Part shown: positions 17,918 through 27,107 of the stretch, one piece after another | How the letters are laid out: every line of letters starts with the position of its first letter | Position numbering within the stretch: position 1 is the stretch's first letter | NCBI RefSeq assembly: GCF_900128985.1 | Contig: NZ_FQUC01000009.1 | Coordinates: 1-64,000 of the forward strand | Source: Indolivaga macrotermitis | GTDB taxonomy: Bacteria; Bacteroidota; Bacteroidia; Bacteroidales; Dysgonomonadaceae | Length of the DNA: 64,000 bases | Reading direction: 5' to 3' | Program-made: the position numbers and the translations under genes | The notes under the pieces: generated by a model | The model's input: the letters and a program-made list of their open reading frames with translations, nothing else | Database searches by the model: none | What the model was told of the DNA's origin: nothing

Positions 17918-19711
17918 ATGAAAGACTTAAACTATGGTGTAATAGGTAATTGTCGATCAGCGGCTCTAGTTTCGAAATATGGAAGTATAGACTGGCTTTG
18001 CCTGCCGGACTTTGACTCTCCTTCTATTTTTGCAAAGCTATTGGATGAGAAAAAAGGAGGCTCTTTCAGTATAGAAGTTTCCGATTCTTATACAATTGTT
18101 CAGGAATATAAACCCGGAACGAATATTCTGAAAACAACATTTGCATCGCCCGAAGGTGTATTTGATCTGCTCGATTTTATGCCCCGTTACCGGACTTCGG
18201 ACACTACATACTATACATCGCCCGAGTTATACCGCTTTATAAAATATGTGAGCGGTAAACCCCGATTTAAAGTGATTTATGATCCCGTACTGAACTATGC
18301 CCAAGAAGAGGCGGTCTTGGTAAAAAGGAATAACTATATAAGAACTTCGTCGAAGGTGAATGACAAGGATAATATATACTTGTATTCGAGCCTCGATTTT
18401 GATGCCATACTCAATCAGGAGGAAATTGAATTAAAGAAAGACGAATTCTTATTCCTTTCATATAACCAAAAATTGGTTACAGTAGATATAAACCGGGTAC
18501 GTTTGGAATATCAAAGGACAAAGGTTTATTGGCTTAACTGGAGTTACAGGTCGAAGCGTTTTGAAACATACGGTGAAGAAATAGGACGGAGCTTGCTTGT
18601 TCTTAAGTTAATGTCTTTCCAGTCGTCGGGTGCAGTCTTAGCGGCGCTCACAACCAGTGTTCCCGAAACCCTCGGCGAAGTACGCAACTGGGATTATCGT
18701 TTCTGTTGGATCAGGGATGCCTCGATGTCTATCGAAACATTATTGAAAATGGGGCATCCGAATGCAGCCGGGCGTTTTCTGGGATTTATCAAGAGCATAC
18801 TGAAAGTCAAATATGACCAGTTTCAGATAATGTATGGAATAAGGGGAGAACGTACCCTTACGGAGGAAGTCCTTACGCATTTGGACGGATATGGTAACTC
18901 ACGTCCGGTACGTGTCGGAAATGCAGCATTCAGCCAGAAACAAAACGATTCGTTAGGTTATCTGATGGATGTTATTTACAGTTATTACCAGTATTTTCCG
19001 GGTAATCTGGACGAAGTAGAAGAGATGTGGGAGATAGTGCGTAACATAGTAAAAACAGTTTTTGCCGAATGGAGGAATAAAGACCAGAGTATATGGGAAT
19101 TCCGGAATATAGAAGGGCATTTTGTATTTTCTAAGGTAATGTGCTGGGTTGCGTTAGACAGGGCGATAAAGATTGCAAGGTTGTTGAATAAAGAAGATTA
19201 TGCAATCTTATTGGAAGAAGAAGCCAATACCATTTATGAAGATGTATGTACTAACGGATGGGACGAAGAACTACAGAGCTTTACCCAATCGTATGACAAT
19301 AAGGATATGGATGCTTCGCTGCTCCTTATGGAACAGTACGGATTTATTTCGGCTAATGACGAGCGTTATATCAGCACCGTGAAGCGTATACAAAAAGAAT
19401 TGTCACATAACGGATTGATGTACAGATATAAAAATCACGACGATTTCGGGCAACCGTCTTCTTCATTTACCATTTGTACCTTCTGGATGGTCAGGGCTTT
19501 GTATGTTATTGGCGAACAGGAAGAAGCTTTACACCTCTTCAATCAGCTATTGACTTATTCGAATCACCTTGGTCTGTTTAGCGAAGACCTGGATTTCGAA
19601 TCCAAGCGTCAGCTGGGCAACTTTCCGCAGGCATATTCACATCTGGCATTGATAAATACGGCAGCTTTATTCTCGTGGGAAAAAACTAATTCGAAATTTA
19701 TCAGGCCTTGA
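17918..19711 (+). CDS. Glycoside hydrolase family 15 protein (glucoamylase or trehalase type)
   Basis: The 597-residue protein begins with the NYGVIGNCRSAALVSKYGSI segment of the N-terminal beta-sandwich, followed by WLCLPDFDSPSIFA. The catalytic (alpha/alpha)6 barrel starts near residue 240 and carries the GH15 block WDYRFCWIRDASM (about residue 256) and later DFGQPSSSFTICTFW. No signal peptide is present, so it acts in the cytoplasm. GH15 members of this architecture include trehalases and glucoamylases; the head-to-head position with otsAB favours trehalose or a related alpha-glucan as substrate (inference). The 236-bp divergent region contains a TAGCC-AA-GGCTA dyad at 17786-17797. Confidence 0.9.
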   Translation: MKDLNYGVIGNCRSAALVSKYGSIDWLCLPDFDSPSIFAKLLDEKKGGSFSIEVSDSYTIVQEYKPGTNILKTTFASPEGVFDLLDFMPRYRTSDTTYYTSPELYRFIKYVSGKPRFKVIYDPVLNYAQEEAVLVKRNNYIRTSSKVNDKDNIYLYSSLDFDAILNQEEIELKKDEFLFLSYNQKLVTVDINRVRLEYQRTKVYWLNWSYRSKRFETYGEEIGRSLLVLKLMSFQSSGAVLAALTTSVPETLGEVRNWDYRFCWIRDASMSIETLLKMGHPNAAGRFLGFIKSILKVKYDQFQIMYGIRGERTLTEEVLTHLDGYGNSRPVRVGNAAFSQKQNDSLGYLMDVIYSYYQYFPGNLDEVEEMWEIVRNIVKTVFAEWRNKDQSIWEFRNIEGHFVFSKVMCWVALDRAIKIARLLNKEDYAILLEEEANTIYEDVCTNGWDEELQSFTQSYDNKDMDASLLLMEQYGFISANDERYISTVKRIQKELSHNGLMYRYKNHDDFGQPSSSFTICTFWMVRALYVIGEQEEALHLFNQLLTYSNHLGLFSEDLDFESKRQLGNFPQAYSHLALINTAALFSWEKTNSKFIRP

Positions 19712-19720
19712 AATTAAGCT

Positions 19721-20602
19721 TTATACCTCTATATTGAAGACATATTTTACTATCAATCCGATGATAAAGCTGATAAATGCTACGCCTAAGCTGATAGATA
19801 ACATTTCGAGAAAACGTTTTCGGAATGAGTATCCCTTCGCTATGGCAGTATAGTAATTGAAAGCAGCAATAATGAGTATAGCTATACCGATAGTAATTGC
19901 AAGAGCTATGTATACATTGCTGACAAGAAGGTAGGGTAGAATCAGTGCAATAACTGTAAGTATATAGGCAATACCTGTGTAAATAGATGCTGTGATGGGC
20001 TTAACATCTCCTGTACCGTCTGTTTTGGTAGACAGGTATTCCGAACCTGCCATCGAAAAAGCTGCAGCTATACCTGTAATAATTCCTACAGAAGCTATCA
20101 TTTTAGAGTTTTGGAGACCGAAGGTAAGCCCGGCCAATACACCTGTCAGTTCTACAAGAGCATCATTCAGCCCAAGAACAACCGAACCCAGATAATCGAG
20201 AGGTTTGTCTTTGATCATCTCTATCAGTTTGGCTTCATGTTCATTTTCTTCATGCTGGATTATTTTAGCTTCGGGTATAATATGCGATAACTTCTCGTAG
20301 TCTATAGCAGCTTGCCGTTCGCCCTGCTCCATTAGCTTGATCCCGAAGGTCAACCCAAGGAAGCGAACCAGATTAGTATATAGCCAAACTTTGAATTTAT
20401 ATGGTTTGACTTGCTGACCGGTATACGATTGCCATATTTGCGCATGTTTTTCTTCTTGTGAGATTATTTCGTTAATAACGCTTTTGTTATGCTCGTCTGT
20501 TATAAAACGGGAAATATTTTTGTAAACAAGAATTTCGGTTACTTCATTGCGTTGTTCTATAAGAAGCCTTTTCTTTAACTCGGGTGTAATGTTGTTTATC
20601 AT
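19721..20602 (-). CDS. Ferritin-like domain fused to a VIT1/CCC1-type metal transporter
   Basis: The 293-residue protein has an N-terminal ferritin-like/rubrerythrin helical domain (residues 1 to about 130) with acidic and histidine ligands in the EQRNEVTE, EEKHAQIW and EENEHEAKLIE segments, then a VIT1/CCC1 membrane domain (about 135-293) with the GLNDALVELTGVLAGLTFG signature and five predicted helices. Such MbfA-type proteins move iron or manganese across the membrane, with the ferritin-like part as sensor or loader. Metal and direction are inferred. It converges on the GH15 gene (9-base gap) and is divergent from tspO. Confidence 0.88.
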   Translation of the reverse strand: MINNITPELKKRLLIEQRNEVTEILVYKNISRFITDEHNKSVINEIISQEEKHAQIWQSYTGQQVKPYKFKVWLYTNLVRFLGLTFGIKLMEQGERQAAIDYEKLSHIIPEAKIIQHEENEHEAKLIEMIKDKPLDYLGSVVLGLNDALVELTGVLAGLTFGLQNSKMIASVGIITGIAAAFSMAGSEYLSTKTDGTGDVKPITASIYTGIAYILTVIALILPYLLVSNVYIALAITIGIAILIIAAFNYYTAIAKGYSFRKRFLEMLSISLGVAFISFIIGLIVKYVFNIEV

Positions 20603-20699
20603 AACTGTAATCTTATTAAGGTTTCATCAGGGAAATCTATAAAAGAAAACAAGTTTCCGGAGAATAGGTTCGGAACATTATATAATTAAAATCAGAAGT

Positions 20700-21164
20700 A
20701 TGAAAAAAATATTGAACATTGTATTACCTGTATTAGCCTGTTTTATTGTAGGTTTTACAGCAAGTAACTTTCAGACAGAGGCCATTGCAAACTGGTATCC
20801 GGCATTGAATAAATCGCCGCTGACTCCTCCCAATATCGCCTTCCCGATAGCTTGGAGTATCCTTTATCTTTTGATGGGAATCTCTATCGGTTTGGTATTA
20901 AATTCTAGAAATTGGAGAAAGCGATCCCTGATTACTCTTTTCATTATTCAGTTAGTATTTAATTTTACATGGAGCATATCCTTTTTCTATTTTCAAAATC
21001 CGCTTTTGGGGCTAATCAATATTCTTCTGTTGGATGTTCTGGTATTGTATTACATCATCCGGGCATATAAATTGGTTAAGGCAAGCGCATGGCTATTCAT
21101 ACCTTATCTTATTTGGATATTGTTTGCAACTTATTTAAATGGTTATATCTTTATTAATAATTAA
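20700..21164 (+). CDS. tspO: TspO/MBR family protein
   Basis: A 154-residue, five-helix membrane protein with the TspO pattern: NWYPALNKSPLTPPNIAFP (about residues 31-49), WSILYLLMG, the FNFTWS segment and the terminal ATYLNGYI. TspO proteins bind porphyrins and other hydrophobic ligands and act in oxidative or porphyrin stress. The neighbouring metal-transport and rhodanese genes are compatible with that, but no direct link is shown. The 97-bp region upstream is shared with the divergent VIT-type gene. Confidence 0.92.
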   Translation: MKKILNIVLPVLACFIVGFTASNFQTEAIANWYPALNKSPLTPPNIAFPIAWSILYLLMGISIGLVLNSRNWRKRSLITLFIIQLVFNFTWSISFFYFQNPLLGLINILLLDVLVLYYIIRAYKLVKASAWLFIPYLIWILFATYLNGYIFINN

Positions 21165-21229
21165 AACGGGAACAAATAGCGGGTTAAAGGCGTTTTAGGT
21201 CAGTATAAATTATTTGAAAGGTAAATGAT

Positions 21230-21523
21230 ATGTTTAAAAGAATAAATGAACAGGTTGCGAAAGAAAAGCTTAATAATCCACAATCTGTATTGTTAGATAT
21301 GCGGGACTCAGAAAGTTATTCTGAAGGGCATCTGGATGGGGCGATTCATCTCACACAGGAAAGTATTGTTGAGGTAATGACAAATACAGCGAAAGATGCA
21401 CCAGTTTTGGTTATGTGCTATCATGGAAACGGTAGCCAGAACGTGGCTGCTTATCTGGCTCAGCAAGGATTTACGGATGTTTACAGTATCGATGGCGGAT
21501 ACGAAGGCTGGAGTGATAAATAA
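21230..21523 (+). CDS. glpE: Single-domain rhodanese (GlpE-like)
   Basis: A 97-residue rhodanese domain, the size of E. coli GlpE (108). It has LLDMRDSESYSEGHLDGAIH with the conserved Asp and the active loop CYHGNGSQ around the catalytic cysteine at about residue 63; the GlpE loop is CYHGNSS. These enzymes transfer sulfane sulfur, for example from thiosulfate to a thiol acceptor such as thioredoxin. Located 65 bases after tspO on the same strand. A weak TAAGGAT/ATCCTTA hairpin follows at 21551-21569. Confidence 0.92.
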   Translation: MFKRINEQVAKEKLNNPQSVLLDMRDSESYSEGHLDGAIHLTQESIVEVMTNTAKDAPVLVMCYHGNGSQNVAAYLAQQGFTDVYSIDGGYEGWSDK

Positions 21524-21586
21524 TATCAATTATAGATAGCTACGATTTTTTAAGGATTATTTATCCTTAGTAATAAAATTATATGA

Positions 21587-21634
21587 AAAAATATTGGTTG
21601 AACATTCAACCAATATTTTTTTTATGTAATTTTG
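21587..21634 (+). promoter_or_regulatory. Promoter/operator of the MarR-efflux operon
   Basis: A 16-bp perfect inverted repeat (21587-21602 with 21605-21620, two-base CA spacer, half site ATTGGTTGAA) directly precedes a TAATTTTG -7 element at 21627-21634. The dyad covers where the -33 element should lie, and the MarR start is 26 bases beyond the -7 box, which is what an autorepressor operator looks like. The same dyad followed by T residues could also terminate upstream transcription; both uses are possible. Confidence 0.75.
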
Positions 21635-21660
21635 CAGCCGAAAAAATAGGATATTGAACA

Positions 21661-22083
21661 ATGCAAGAATTTGTATACGCTATATTGATGGTGCAGGCTA
21701 CATACAGGCAGGCAATATATAAAGAGTTGAGAGCGTTGGGGATAGACCTTTCCTTCGAGATGCTCCATATAATCAGACGTTTGTATAATCAGGATCGGAT
21801 AAAACAGCAGGAGCTGGCTGCACTTACATATAAAGACAAATCGAGCCTTTCATATTTACTCAACAATATGGAGAAAAAGAATCTGATAAAACGGATCGAA
21901 GATAAGAACGATAAACGCAATAAACTTGTTATTCTAACAGAAGAGGGGAGAGCACGGCACGAACAGATACAGTCGATAGTAGGGGCTGTATATCATAAAG
22001 TAGAAACGAATGTGGATATGGACAGGTTGAAGCGTTGTACGGCTTATTTAAAAGAACTTAACGAGATTATAAGTAATGACTAA
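21661..22083 (+). CDS. MarR-family transcriptional regulator
   Basis: The 140-residue protein is a winged-helix MarR regulator: the recognition helix region QQELAALTYKDKSSLSYLLN (about residues 60-79), the turn MEKKNLIKRIEDKNDKRNKL containing the DxR wing motif, and the LTEEGRARHEQI segment. It is the first gene of an operon with TolC, EmrA and EmrB type genes and overlaps the next by 8 bases. It is likely a repressor of the efflux operon acting through the 16-bp dyad just upstream (inference from position). Confidence 0.93.
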   Translation: MQEFVYAILMVQATYRQAIYKELRALGIDLSFEMLHIIRRLYNQDRIKQQELAALTYKDKSSLSYLLNNMEKKNLIKRIEDKNDKRNKLVILTEEGRARHEQIQSIVGAVYHKVETNVDMDRLKRCTAYLKELNEIISND

Positions 22084-23395
22084 AAAGGTATTTATCCTTA
22101 TAGTGCCGGTCATATGGCTGACTGTCATAAGTTCAGTGAAAGCGCAGGCGACTTACAAACTGACAGTTCCGGAACTTTTCGAAAAAGGGCTTGAATATAG
22201 CTTGTCGATCAAATCTTCCGAATTGAAGGTTCAGATAAGCGGAGACCGTTTGGCTTTGGCTAAGAATAAATTACTGCCTGATATTCAGGTTGTAGGACAA
22301 TTCGGGTATGTTGGTACTTCTACAATATTAGATCGCGACCTGTCGTTTATGAAGCATCCCGAGGCTCCCGACTGGAGGCAAAACTATCAGGTTGTAGCAA
22401 CACAGCCTTTGTATCAGGGTGGCCGCATAAAGGGTAATATAGAGAAATCGGAACTGGATGAAGAGGTGGCACGACTGAGTCTCGAAAAAGATAAATCGGG
22501 TCTGAAACTCTGGTTAGTAGGTAAATATCTCGACCTGTATGACCTGTATAGGCAACAGGATGTTTACCAACATAATATAAAAGAAGCCGGTAAACGATTA
22601 CAGGATATACGTAAGATGCGTGAAGAAGGAATGATAACTACAAATGATGTTCTCCGTTCCGAAATACAACTATCGAATTACGAATTGTTATTGAAAGAAA
22701 GCCGGAACAATATAATCCTTGTATCGCAGCAATTGGCTATTGTAATGGCGATGGACGAAGATTTGCTTTTTGAACCGGACTCGACTTTCCTGCAAGAAAA
22801 GGAAGATATGACTGTAACTCTCGAAGAATATATACAATCGGCCTATGAGAACTATCCTGATATAAAGATCAGCAGAACAAATATTGATCTGGCGCGGAAT
22901 AATATGAAGCTGACAAAAGCAGACCTGCTTCCGGCTTTGTCTTTGCAATTCGGAAATACTTTCCAGCGACCTATTCCGAATACTTCTCCTGTACAGGATT
23001 ATTATCTGAATTCGTGGGGGCTGACTCTGAACCTGTCGTACCGTATCTCATCACTGTTCGACCGGAAACATTCTCTGTCGTCGGCAAAAACGCAGATCAA
23101 TTTGCAGGAATTAGCCGAAGATCAACAAAAGCAAAATATACGTACAAGTGTAAAAGCTGCCTATTTGAAGCATCAGGAAGCACTGGATAAGGTCAAGGTT
23201 TTGGAACATTCTTTAAAGCAGGCGGACGAAAATTACCGCATTGTTCATAAGAAGTATTTCAATCAGCTATCAATCCTTACCGATCTGCTCGATGCGAACA
23301 CTGTACAATTGAATGCAGAACTTCAATTGACGGCTGCACGCACCAATGTTATATACACATATTATCAATTACTCGAAATCAGTGGTAAATTATAA
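22076..23395 (+). CDS. TolC-family outer-membrane efflux protein
   Basis: A 439-residue outer-membrane channel protein with a signal peptide (cleavage after about residue 24, at VKAQA). It has two OEP repeats of long coiled-coil helices, with typical QPLYQGGRIKGNIEKSELD (about residues 114-132) and LNLSYRISSLFDRKHS in the second half. It overlaps the MarR gene and precedes the fusion protein by 11 bases, completing a tripartite pump in one operon. Confidence 0.93.
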   Translation: MTKKVFILIVPVIWLTVISSVKAQATYKLTVPELFEKGLEYSLSIKSSELKVQISGDRLALAKNKLLPDIQVVGQFGYVGTSTILDRDLSFMKHPEAPDWRQNYQVVATQPLYQGGRIKGNIEKSELDEEVARLSLEKDKSGLKLWLVGKYLDLYDLYRQQDVYQHNIKEAGKRLQDIRKMREEGMITTNDVLRSEIQLSNYELLLKESRNNIILVSQQLAIVMAMDEDLLFEPDSTFLQEKEDMTVTLEEYIQSAYENYPDIKISRTNIDLARNNMKLTKADLLPALSLQFGNTFQRPIPNTSPVQDYYLNSWGLTLNLSYRISSLFDRKHSLSSAKTQINLQELAEDQQKQNIRTSVKAAYLKHQEALDKVKVLEHSLKQADENYRIVHKKYFNQLSILTDLLDANTVQLNAELQLTAARTNVIYTYYQLLEISGKL

Positions 23396-23406
23396 GCCTC
23401 TTTTAT

Positions 23407-24504
23407 ATGGATGTAGAAAAAGACGAAATAGACAGAAAACTCGAACAGCAACGCATTTACAAGAAATTGCAAAACAAGAAGCGTCGCAATGTTTTTCTCA
23501 ATATACTTACCATAGTACTGGCTTTGGCAGGTTTGGTATGGGCTTCCAGTATATTCCTACGCTATTATGAGTACGAAATAACTAACGATGCTACTATCGA
23601 GCAATATGTGTCGCCCATCAATAGCCGGGTAGCCGGGTATATTAGTAAAATAAATTTTACCGATCATCAGTATGTAAACAAAGGGGATACGTTACTTGTA
23701 ATAGATGATCGTGAGTTCCAGATAAAATTGCTGGATGCCGAAGCTGCTTTGAAGGATGCCGAAGCATCATCCGCAATATTAAGTTCTACAATTAATACAA
23801 CATCGGTTAATGTTGCCGTTTCGCAAGCTAATATCGAGGAGGCAAAAGCCCGTTTATGGAAATCGGAACAGGATTATAACCGGTATAAGAACCTGTTGGA
23901 AGCGGATGCCGTATCTCATCAACAATTCGACCAGATGAAGACCGAGTATGATGCGATGAAAGCTCATTACAATGCATTGATCAGGCAACAAGAATCGGTG
24001 AAATCTGTATCGTCCGAAACCCAGAAAAAGCGAAGTAGCGTTGAGGCTGCTATTGCCCGTCGTGAGGCTGATCTGGCCATGTCGAAACTAAACCTTTCAT
24101 ATACCGTAATTACGGCTCCTTATTCGGGCTACGTAGGTCGGCGTACCCTCGAAGAAGGACAACTTATACAGGCCGGACAAACGATAACCAATCTGGTGAG
24201 GGGTAACGACAAATGGGTGATAGCCAATTATCGAGAAAAACAAATCGAGAATATTTATATAGGGCAGCTTGTTAATATACGTGTAGATGCAATAAAGGAT
24301 AAAGTCTTTAAAGGTAAAGTAACAGCTATATCGGAAGCAACCGGATCTAAATACTCTTTGTTACCGACAGATAATTCGGCAGGAAACTTTGTAAAGATAC
24401 AACAGCGTATTCCTGTGCGAATCGATTTTATAGAAATATCAGATGAGGATATGGCTAAATTCCGTGCAGGAATGATGGTCGAAACAGAAGCAATCTTGAG
24501 ATAA
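23407..24504 (+). CDS. EmrA/HlyD-type membrane fusion protein
   Basis: A 365-residue periplasmic adaptor with one N-terminal membrane helix (about residues 30-52). The biotinyl-lipoyl halves are visible as SPINSRVAGYISKINFTDHQ with NKGDTLLVIDD, and YTVITAPYSGYVGRRTLEEG, flanking a coiled-coil of about 110 residues. It connects the MFS pump to the outer-membrane channel. The stop codon shares one base with the following start (TAATG), indicating translational coupling with the pump gene. Confidence 0.94.
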   Translation: MDVEKDEIDRKLEQQRIYKKLQNKKRRNVFLNILTIVLALAGLVWASSIFLRYYEYEITNDATIEQYVSPINSRVAGYISKINFTDHQYVNKGDTLLVIDDREFQIKLLDAEAALKDAEASSAILSSTINTTSVNVAVSQANIEEAKARLWKSEQDYNRYKNLLEADAVSHQQFDQMKTEYDAMKAHYNALIRQQESVKSVSSETQKKRSSVEAAIARREADLAMSKLNLSYTVITAPYSGYVGRRTLEEGQLIQAGQTITNLVRGNDKWVIANYREKQIENIYIGQLVNIRVDAIKDKVFKGKVTAISEATGSKYSLLPTDNSAGNFVKIQQRIPVRIDFIEISDEDMAKFRAGMMVETEAILR

Positions 24505-26105
24505 TGGCACAATCGGCGGCAACACCTCAGCATTTCAGAGAATGGGTTCCTACATGGCTTAAAGCTGTGGTGGCACTCTTTGTGTTGTTTCCTGTCATGC
24601 TTATCAACGGGGCATATACAGGGAGTAGTGTCGATATTTCGGGATTTCTCGGTGTCTGGTCGGAGGATATAAATATGGCGTATTTTGCGGCTTCGGCAGG
24701 TATGGCTATGGCATATCCCGTGATACCTATTGTGAAGCCGGTTGCCACAACCAAAACCATTATTCTTACAGTACTCTTCGCCCAGCTGATACTGAGTCTG
24801 GTATGTGCTACGACTTCTTATGTCGAGATTATTATTGTAGCCAGTTTTTTTATCGGGTATTTCAAGGCGTTTTCGCTGATGGAGATCATATTGATTATAA
24901 CCCCGATTGTAGCTCCCAGTGGTACTCGTAATGAGTTTTATTCGAAATTTTATCCGATAACATTAACTATAGGGCAACTTTCGTTGGTTCTGACAGCCGA
25001 ATTTGCTTATAGCTATCAATGGCAGTATATGTATTATTTTATGATAGTATTGCTGCTTATCGCCATGCTTTTGGTTGTGATATTTATGGCTTTCGGGCGA
25101 AAACTGATTCGCCTTCCGTATAAAGAAGTCGATTGGTATAGCTTTTTTCAGGCATCGTGCGTAATGATGGCTATTATTTATGTTTGTACATACGGTAAGA
25201 CTAACGATTGGTTTGCTTCAAAAAATATACTTTATGCGTCGATAAGTATTCCTATTCTGGGGTGGATGTTTATCCGCAGACAATTGATGACAGACAAACG
25301 TCCTTTTGTGGATATGTCTGTACTAAAGAACCGTAACTCGGTGGTCGTATTCCTCTTTTCCTTTCTGATGATGTTTATGGCATCATTTACCACACTGTCG
25401 TCTGCTTATGTAACTTCAGTGCTGAGGTTGGATGCCACAAAGTCTAACGAATTGTTTTTGTATATGATTCCGGGTATTATACTGGGAGGTTTTATTTGCT
25501 ACTATCTCTATCGGTGGGCAATACGTATGGCGTGGCTTATGTTTATAGGCTTTGCCTGCTTTTCGCTGGCTATAGGGCTGTTATACTTCAATGTACAGCC
25601 TACCGGAATGTATGAGGACTTGTATTTGCCGATGTTCCTGAAAGGGTTAGGAATGCTTGTGCTGTTTGTGGCTATGGGGGTATACTCAATACAGGGACTG
25701 GAGCCGCAACAGCTGATATACAATGCCTTTTTCCTTATCTGTGCCAGGTCAGCATTAGCTCCGGCTGTAGCATCGGGTGTTATGGCTAACTGGTTATACC
25801 GTGCACAACAAAAGAATATAATGGTCTTGTCAGAAAGCGTTGACTCGTTGAATCCCGCCGCAACCAGTTTGTATAATCAAACGTATACAAGTTCCCTTGC
25901 TCAGGGGTTGAGTATCGAGGATGCTAAAATGATGGCGGCGAATGCTATTTATAGTAAGGTTCAGATACAGGCTGTAACTGTAAGTATAAAAGAGATTCTG
26001 GGGTATATGCTTATTGCAGGGATAATTATATTGGTAGTCATACTGTTGTACTTCTTCAAATACAGGGCTGTAAGGTTAGTGAAAGTAGGACAAGATTTAA
26101 CGTGA
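24504..26105 (+). CDS. MFS multidrug exporter, EmrB-like (divergent DHA2)
   Basis: A 533-residue membrane protein with about 14 hydrophobic segments, the topology of drug:H+ antiporter family 2. The fixed order MarR-TolC-EmrA-EmrB assigns it as the pump. It is divergent from E. coli EmrB: the motif C region (GxxxGPxxGG) of the family is not obvious by eye, replaced by PIVAPSGTRNEFYSKFYP. The substrate is unknown; hydrophobic drugs, fatty acids or bile-like compounds are typical of the family. Confidence 0.88.
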   Translation: MAQSAATPQHFREWVPTWLKAVVALFVLFPVMLINGAYTGSSVDISGFLGVWSEDINMAYFAASAGMAMAYPVIPIVKPVATTKTIILTVLFAQLILSLVCATTSYVEIIIVASFFIGYFKAFSLMEIILIITPIVAPSGTRNEFYSKFYPITLTIGQLSLVLTAEFAYSYQWQYMYYFMIVLLLIAMLLVVIFMAFGRKLIRLPYKEVDWYSFFQASCVMMAIIYVCTYGKTNDWFASKNILYASISIPILGWMFIRRQLMTDKRPFVDMSVLKNRNSVVVFLFSFLMMFMASFTTLSSAYVTSVLRLDATKSNELFLYMIPGIILGGFICYYLYRWAIRMAWLMFIGFACFSLAIGLLYFNVQPTGMYEDLYLPMFLKGLGMLVLFVAMGVYSIQGLEPQQLIYNAFFLICARSALAPAVASGVMANWLYRAQQKNIMVLSESVDSLNPAATSLYNQTYTSSLAQGLSIEDAKMMAANAIYSKVQIQAVTVSIKEILGYMLIAGIIILVVILLYFFKYRAVRLVKVGQDLT

Positions 26106-26248
26106 ACTTTTTTTGATAATTTTTGTTTAAATTAACTATAGTGGGATTAACCCCTGCACTTTAGTTTTGAATAAAAATAAGGAACACTATTTTCAGCAGA
26201 TATATGTGTCATAAATAAAACATTAAATATTCTAGCTATTTACTTAAT

Positions 26249-27046
26249 ATGAAAAAACTATTACTTTCAACACTTTTGATAGTGTTTTCGTGTGTACTGG
26301 TAGCACAAACAGAACCAGCTTATAAGAAAGGTAAATTCTTTGCTTTTTGGGGATGGAACAGGGCTCATTATACAAACTCGACTATCAATTTCAAAGGAGA
26401 TGATTATGATTTTAAACTGTACCGTACGGTTGCACATGATAAACTGTCGTCGGTGAGCTATCATAACTATTTGCAATTAAACCGTATAACTATTCCCCAA
26501 ACTAACTTCAGAATAGGTTATTTCTTTAAGGATAATATGGCCATCAGTATCGGTGTGGATCATATGAAATATGTAATGGATCAAAATCAAACGGTTAAAA
26601 TTTCGGGAAAAGTTCCAAGTCAGTTCGAAGATCGCATTCAAGATGGACAGATTAAACTGACCGAAGATTTCTTGACGTTCGAACATACCGATGGTCTGAA
26701 TTACATTAATGCCGAATTCGAATACTATCACAACTTCTATAAGAACGGGATTCTTAAAATAAACGGATTAGTTGGTGGTGGTGCAGGGTTCTTATTGCCT
26801 AAGACTAATGCGACGTTGTTTGATCAGGAGCGTCACGATGATTTTCATTTAGCCGGGTATGGATTGAATGCAAAAGTAGGCGCCGATGTTTTGCTATGGG
26901 ATTTGTTTTTTCTTCGTTGCGAGGGAAAAGAAGGTTATATAAATATGCCTAGTATCCGTACCACAGGTAGCAGCAGGGATAAAGCATCTCAACATTTCTG
27001 GTTTGCAGAGATAGACTTTCTGTTTGGTTTTGCATGGCATTTCTGA
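26249..27046 (+). CDS. Predicted outer-membrane beta-barrel protein
   Basis: A 265-residue protein with a signal peptide (MKKLLLSTLLIVFSCVLVAQ). The mature part alternates hydrophobic and polar residues in about eight to ten strands (for example FFAFWGWNRAHYT, NFRIGYFFKDNMAISIGVDH, INAEFEYYHNFY) and ends in FGFAWHF, an aromatic terminus typical of barrels inserted by BamA. Alternating strands and the terminal Phe support an outer-membrane barrel. No ligand or function is recognisable. A -7-like TAGTTTTG sits at 26162-26169, and the gene has its own terminator. Confidence 0.8.
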   Translation: MKKLLLSTLLIVFSCVLVAQTEPAYKKGKFFAFWGWNRAHYTNSTINFKGDDYDFKLYRTVAHDKLSSVSYHNYLQLNRITIPQTNFRIGYFFKDNMAISIGVDHMKYVMDQNQTVKISGKVPSQFEDRIQDGQIKLTEDFLTFEHTDGLNYINAEFEYYHNFYKNGILKINGLVGGGAGFLLPKTNATLFDQERHDDFHLAGYGLNAKVGADVLLWDLFFLRCEGKEGYINMPSIRTTGSSRDKASQHFWFAEIDFLFGFAWHF

Positions 27047-27069
27047 TAAAGAATACTTAAATAAAAAAG

Positions 27070-27104
27070 AAAACCAGTCTCAATTGCTGAGGCTGGTTTT
27101 TTTC
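27070..27104. terminator. Rho-independent terminator between convergent genes
   Basis: A 13-bp stem (27070-27082 with 27088-27100, one G-T pair) with a five-base loop and a T-run, preceded by an A-run. It can serve both convergent genes. Confidence 0.85.
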
Positions 27105-27107
27105 ATA

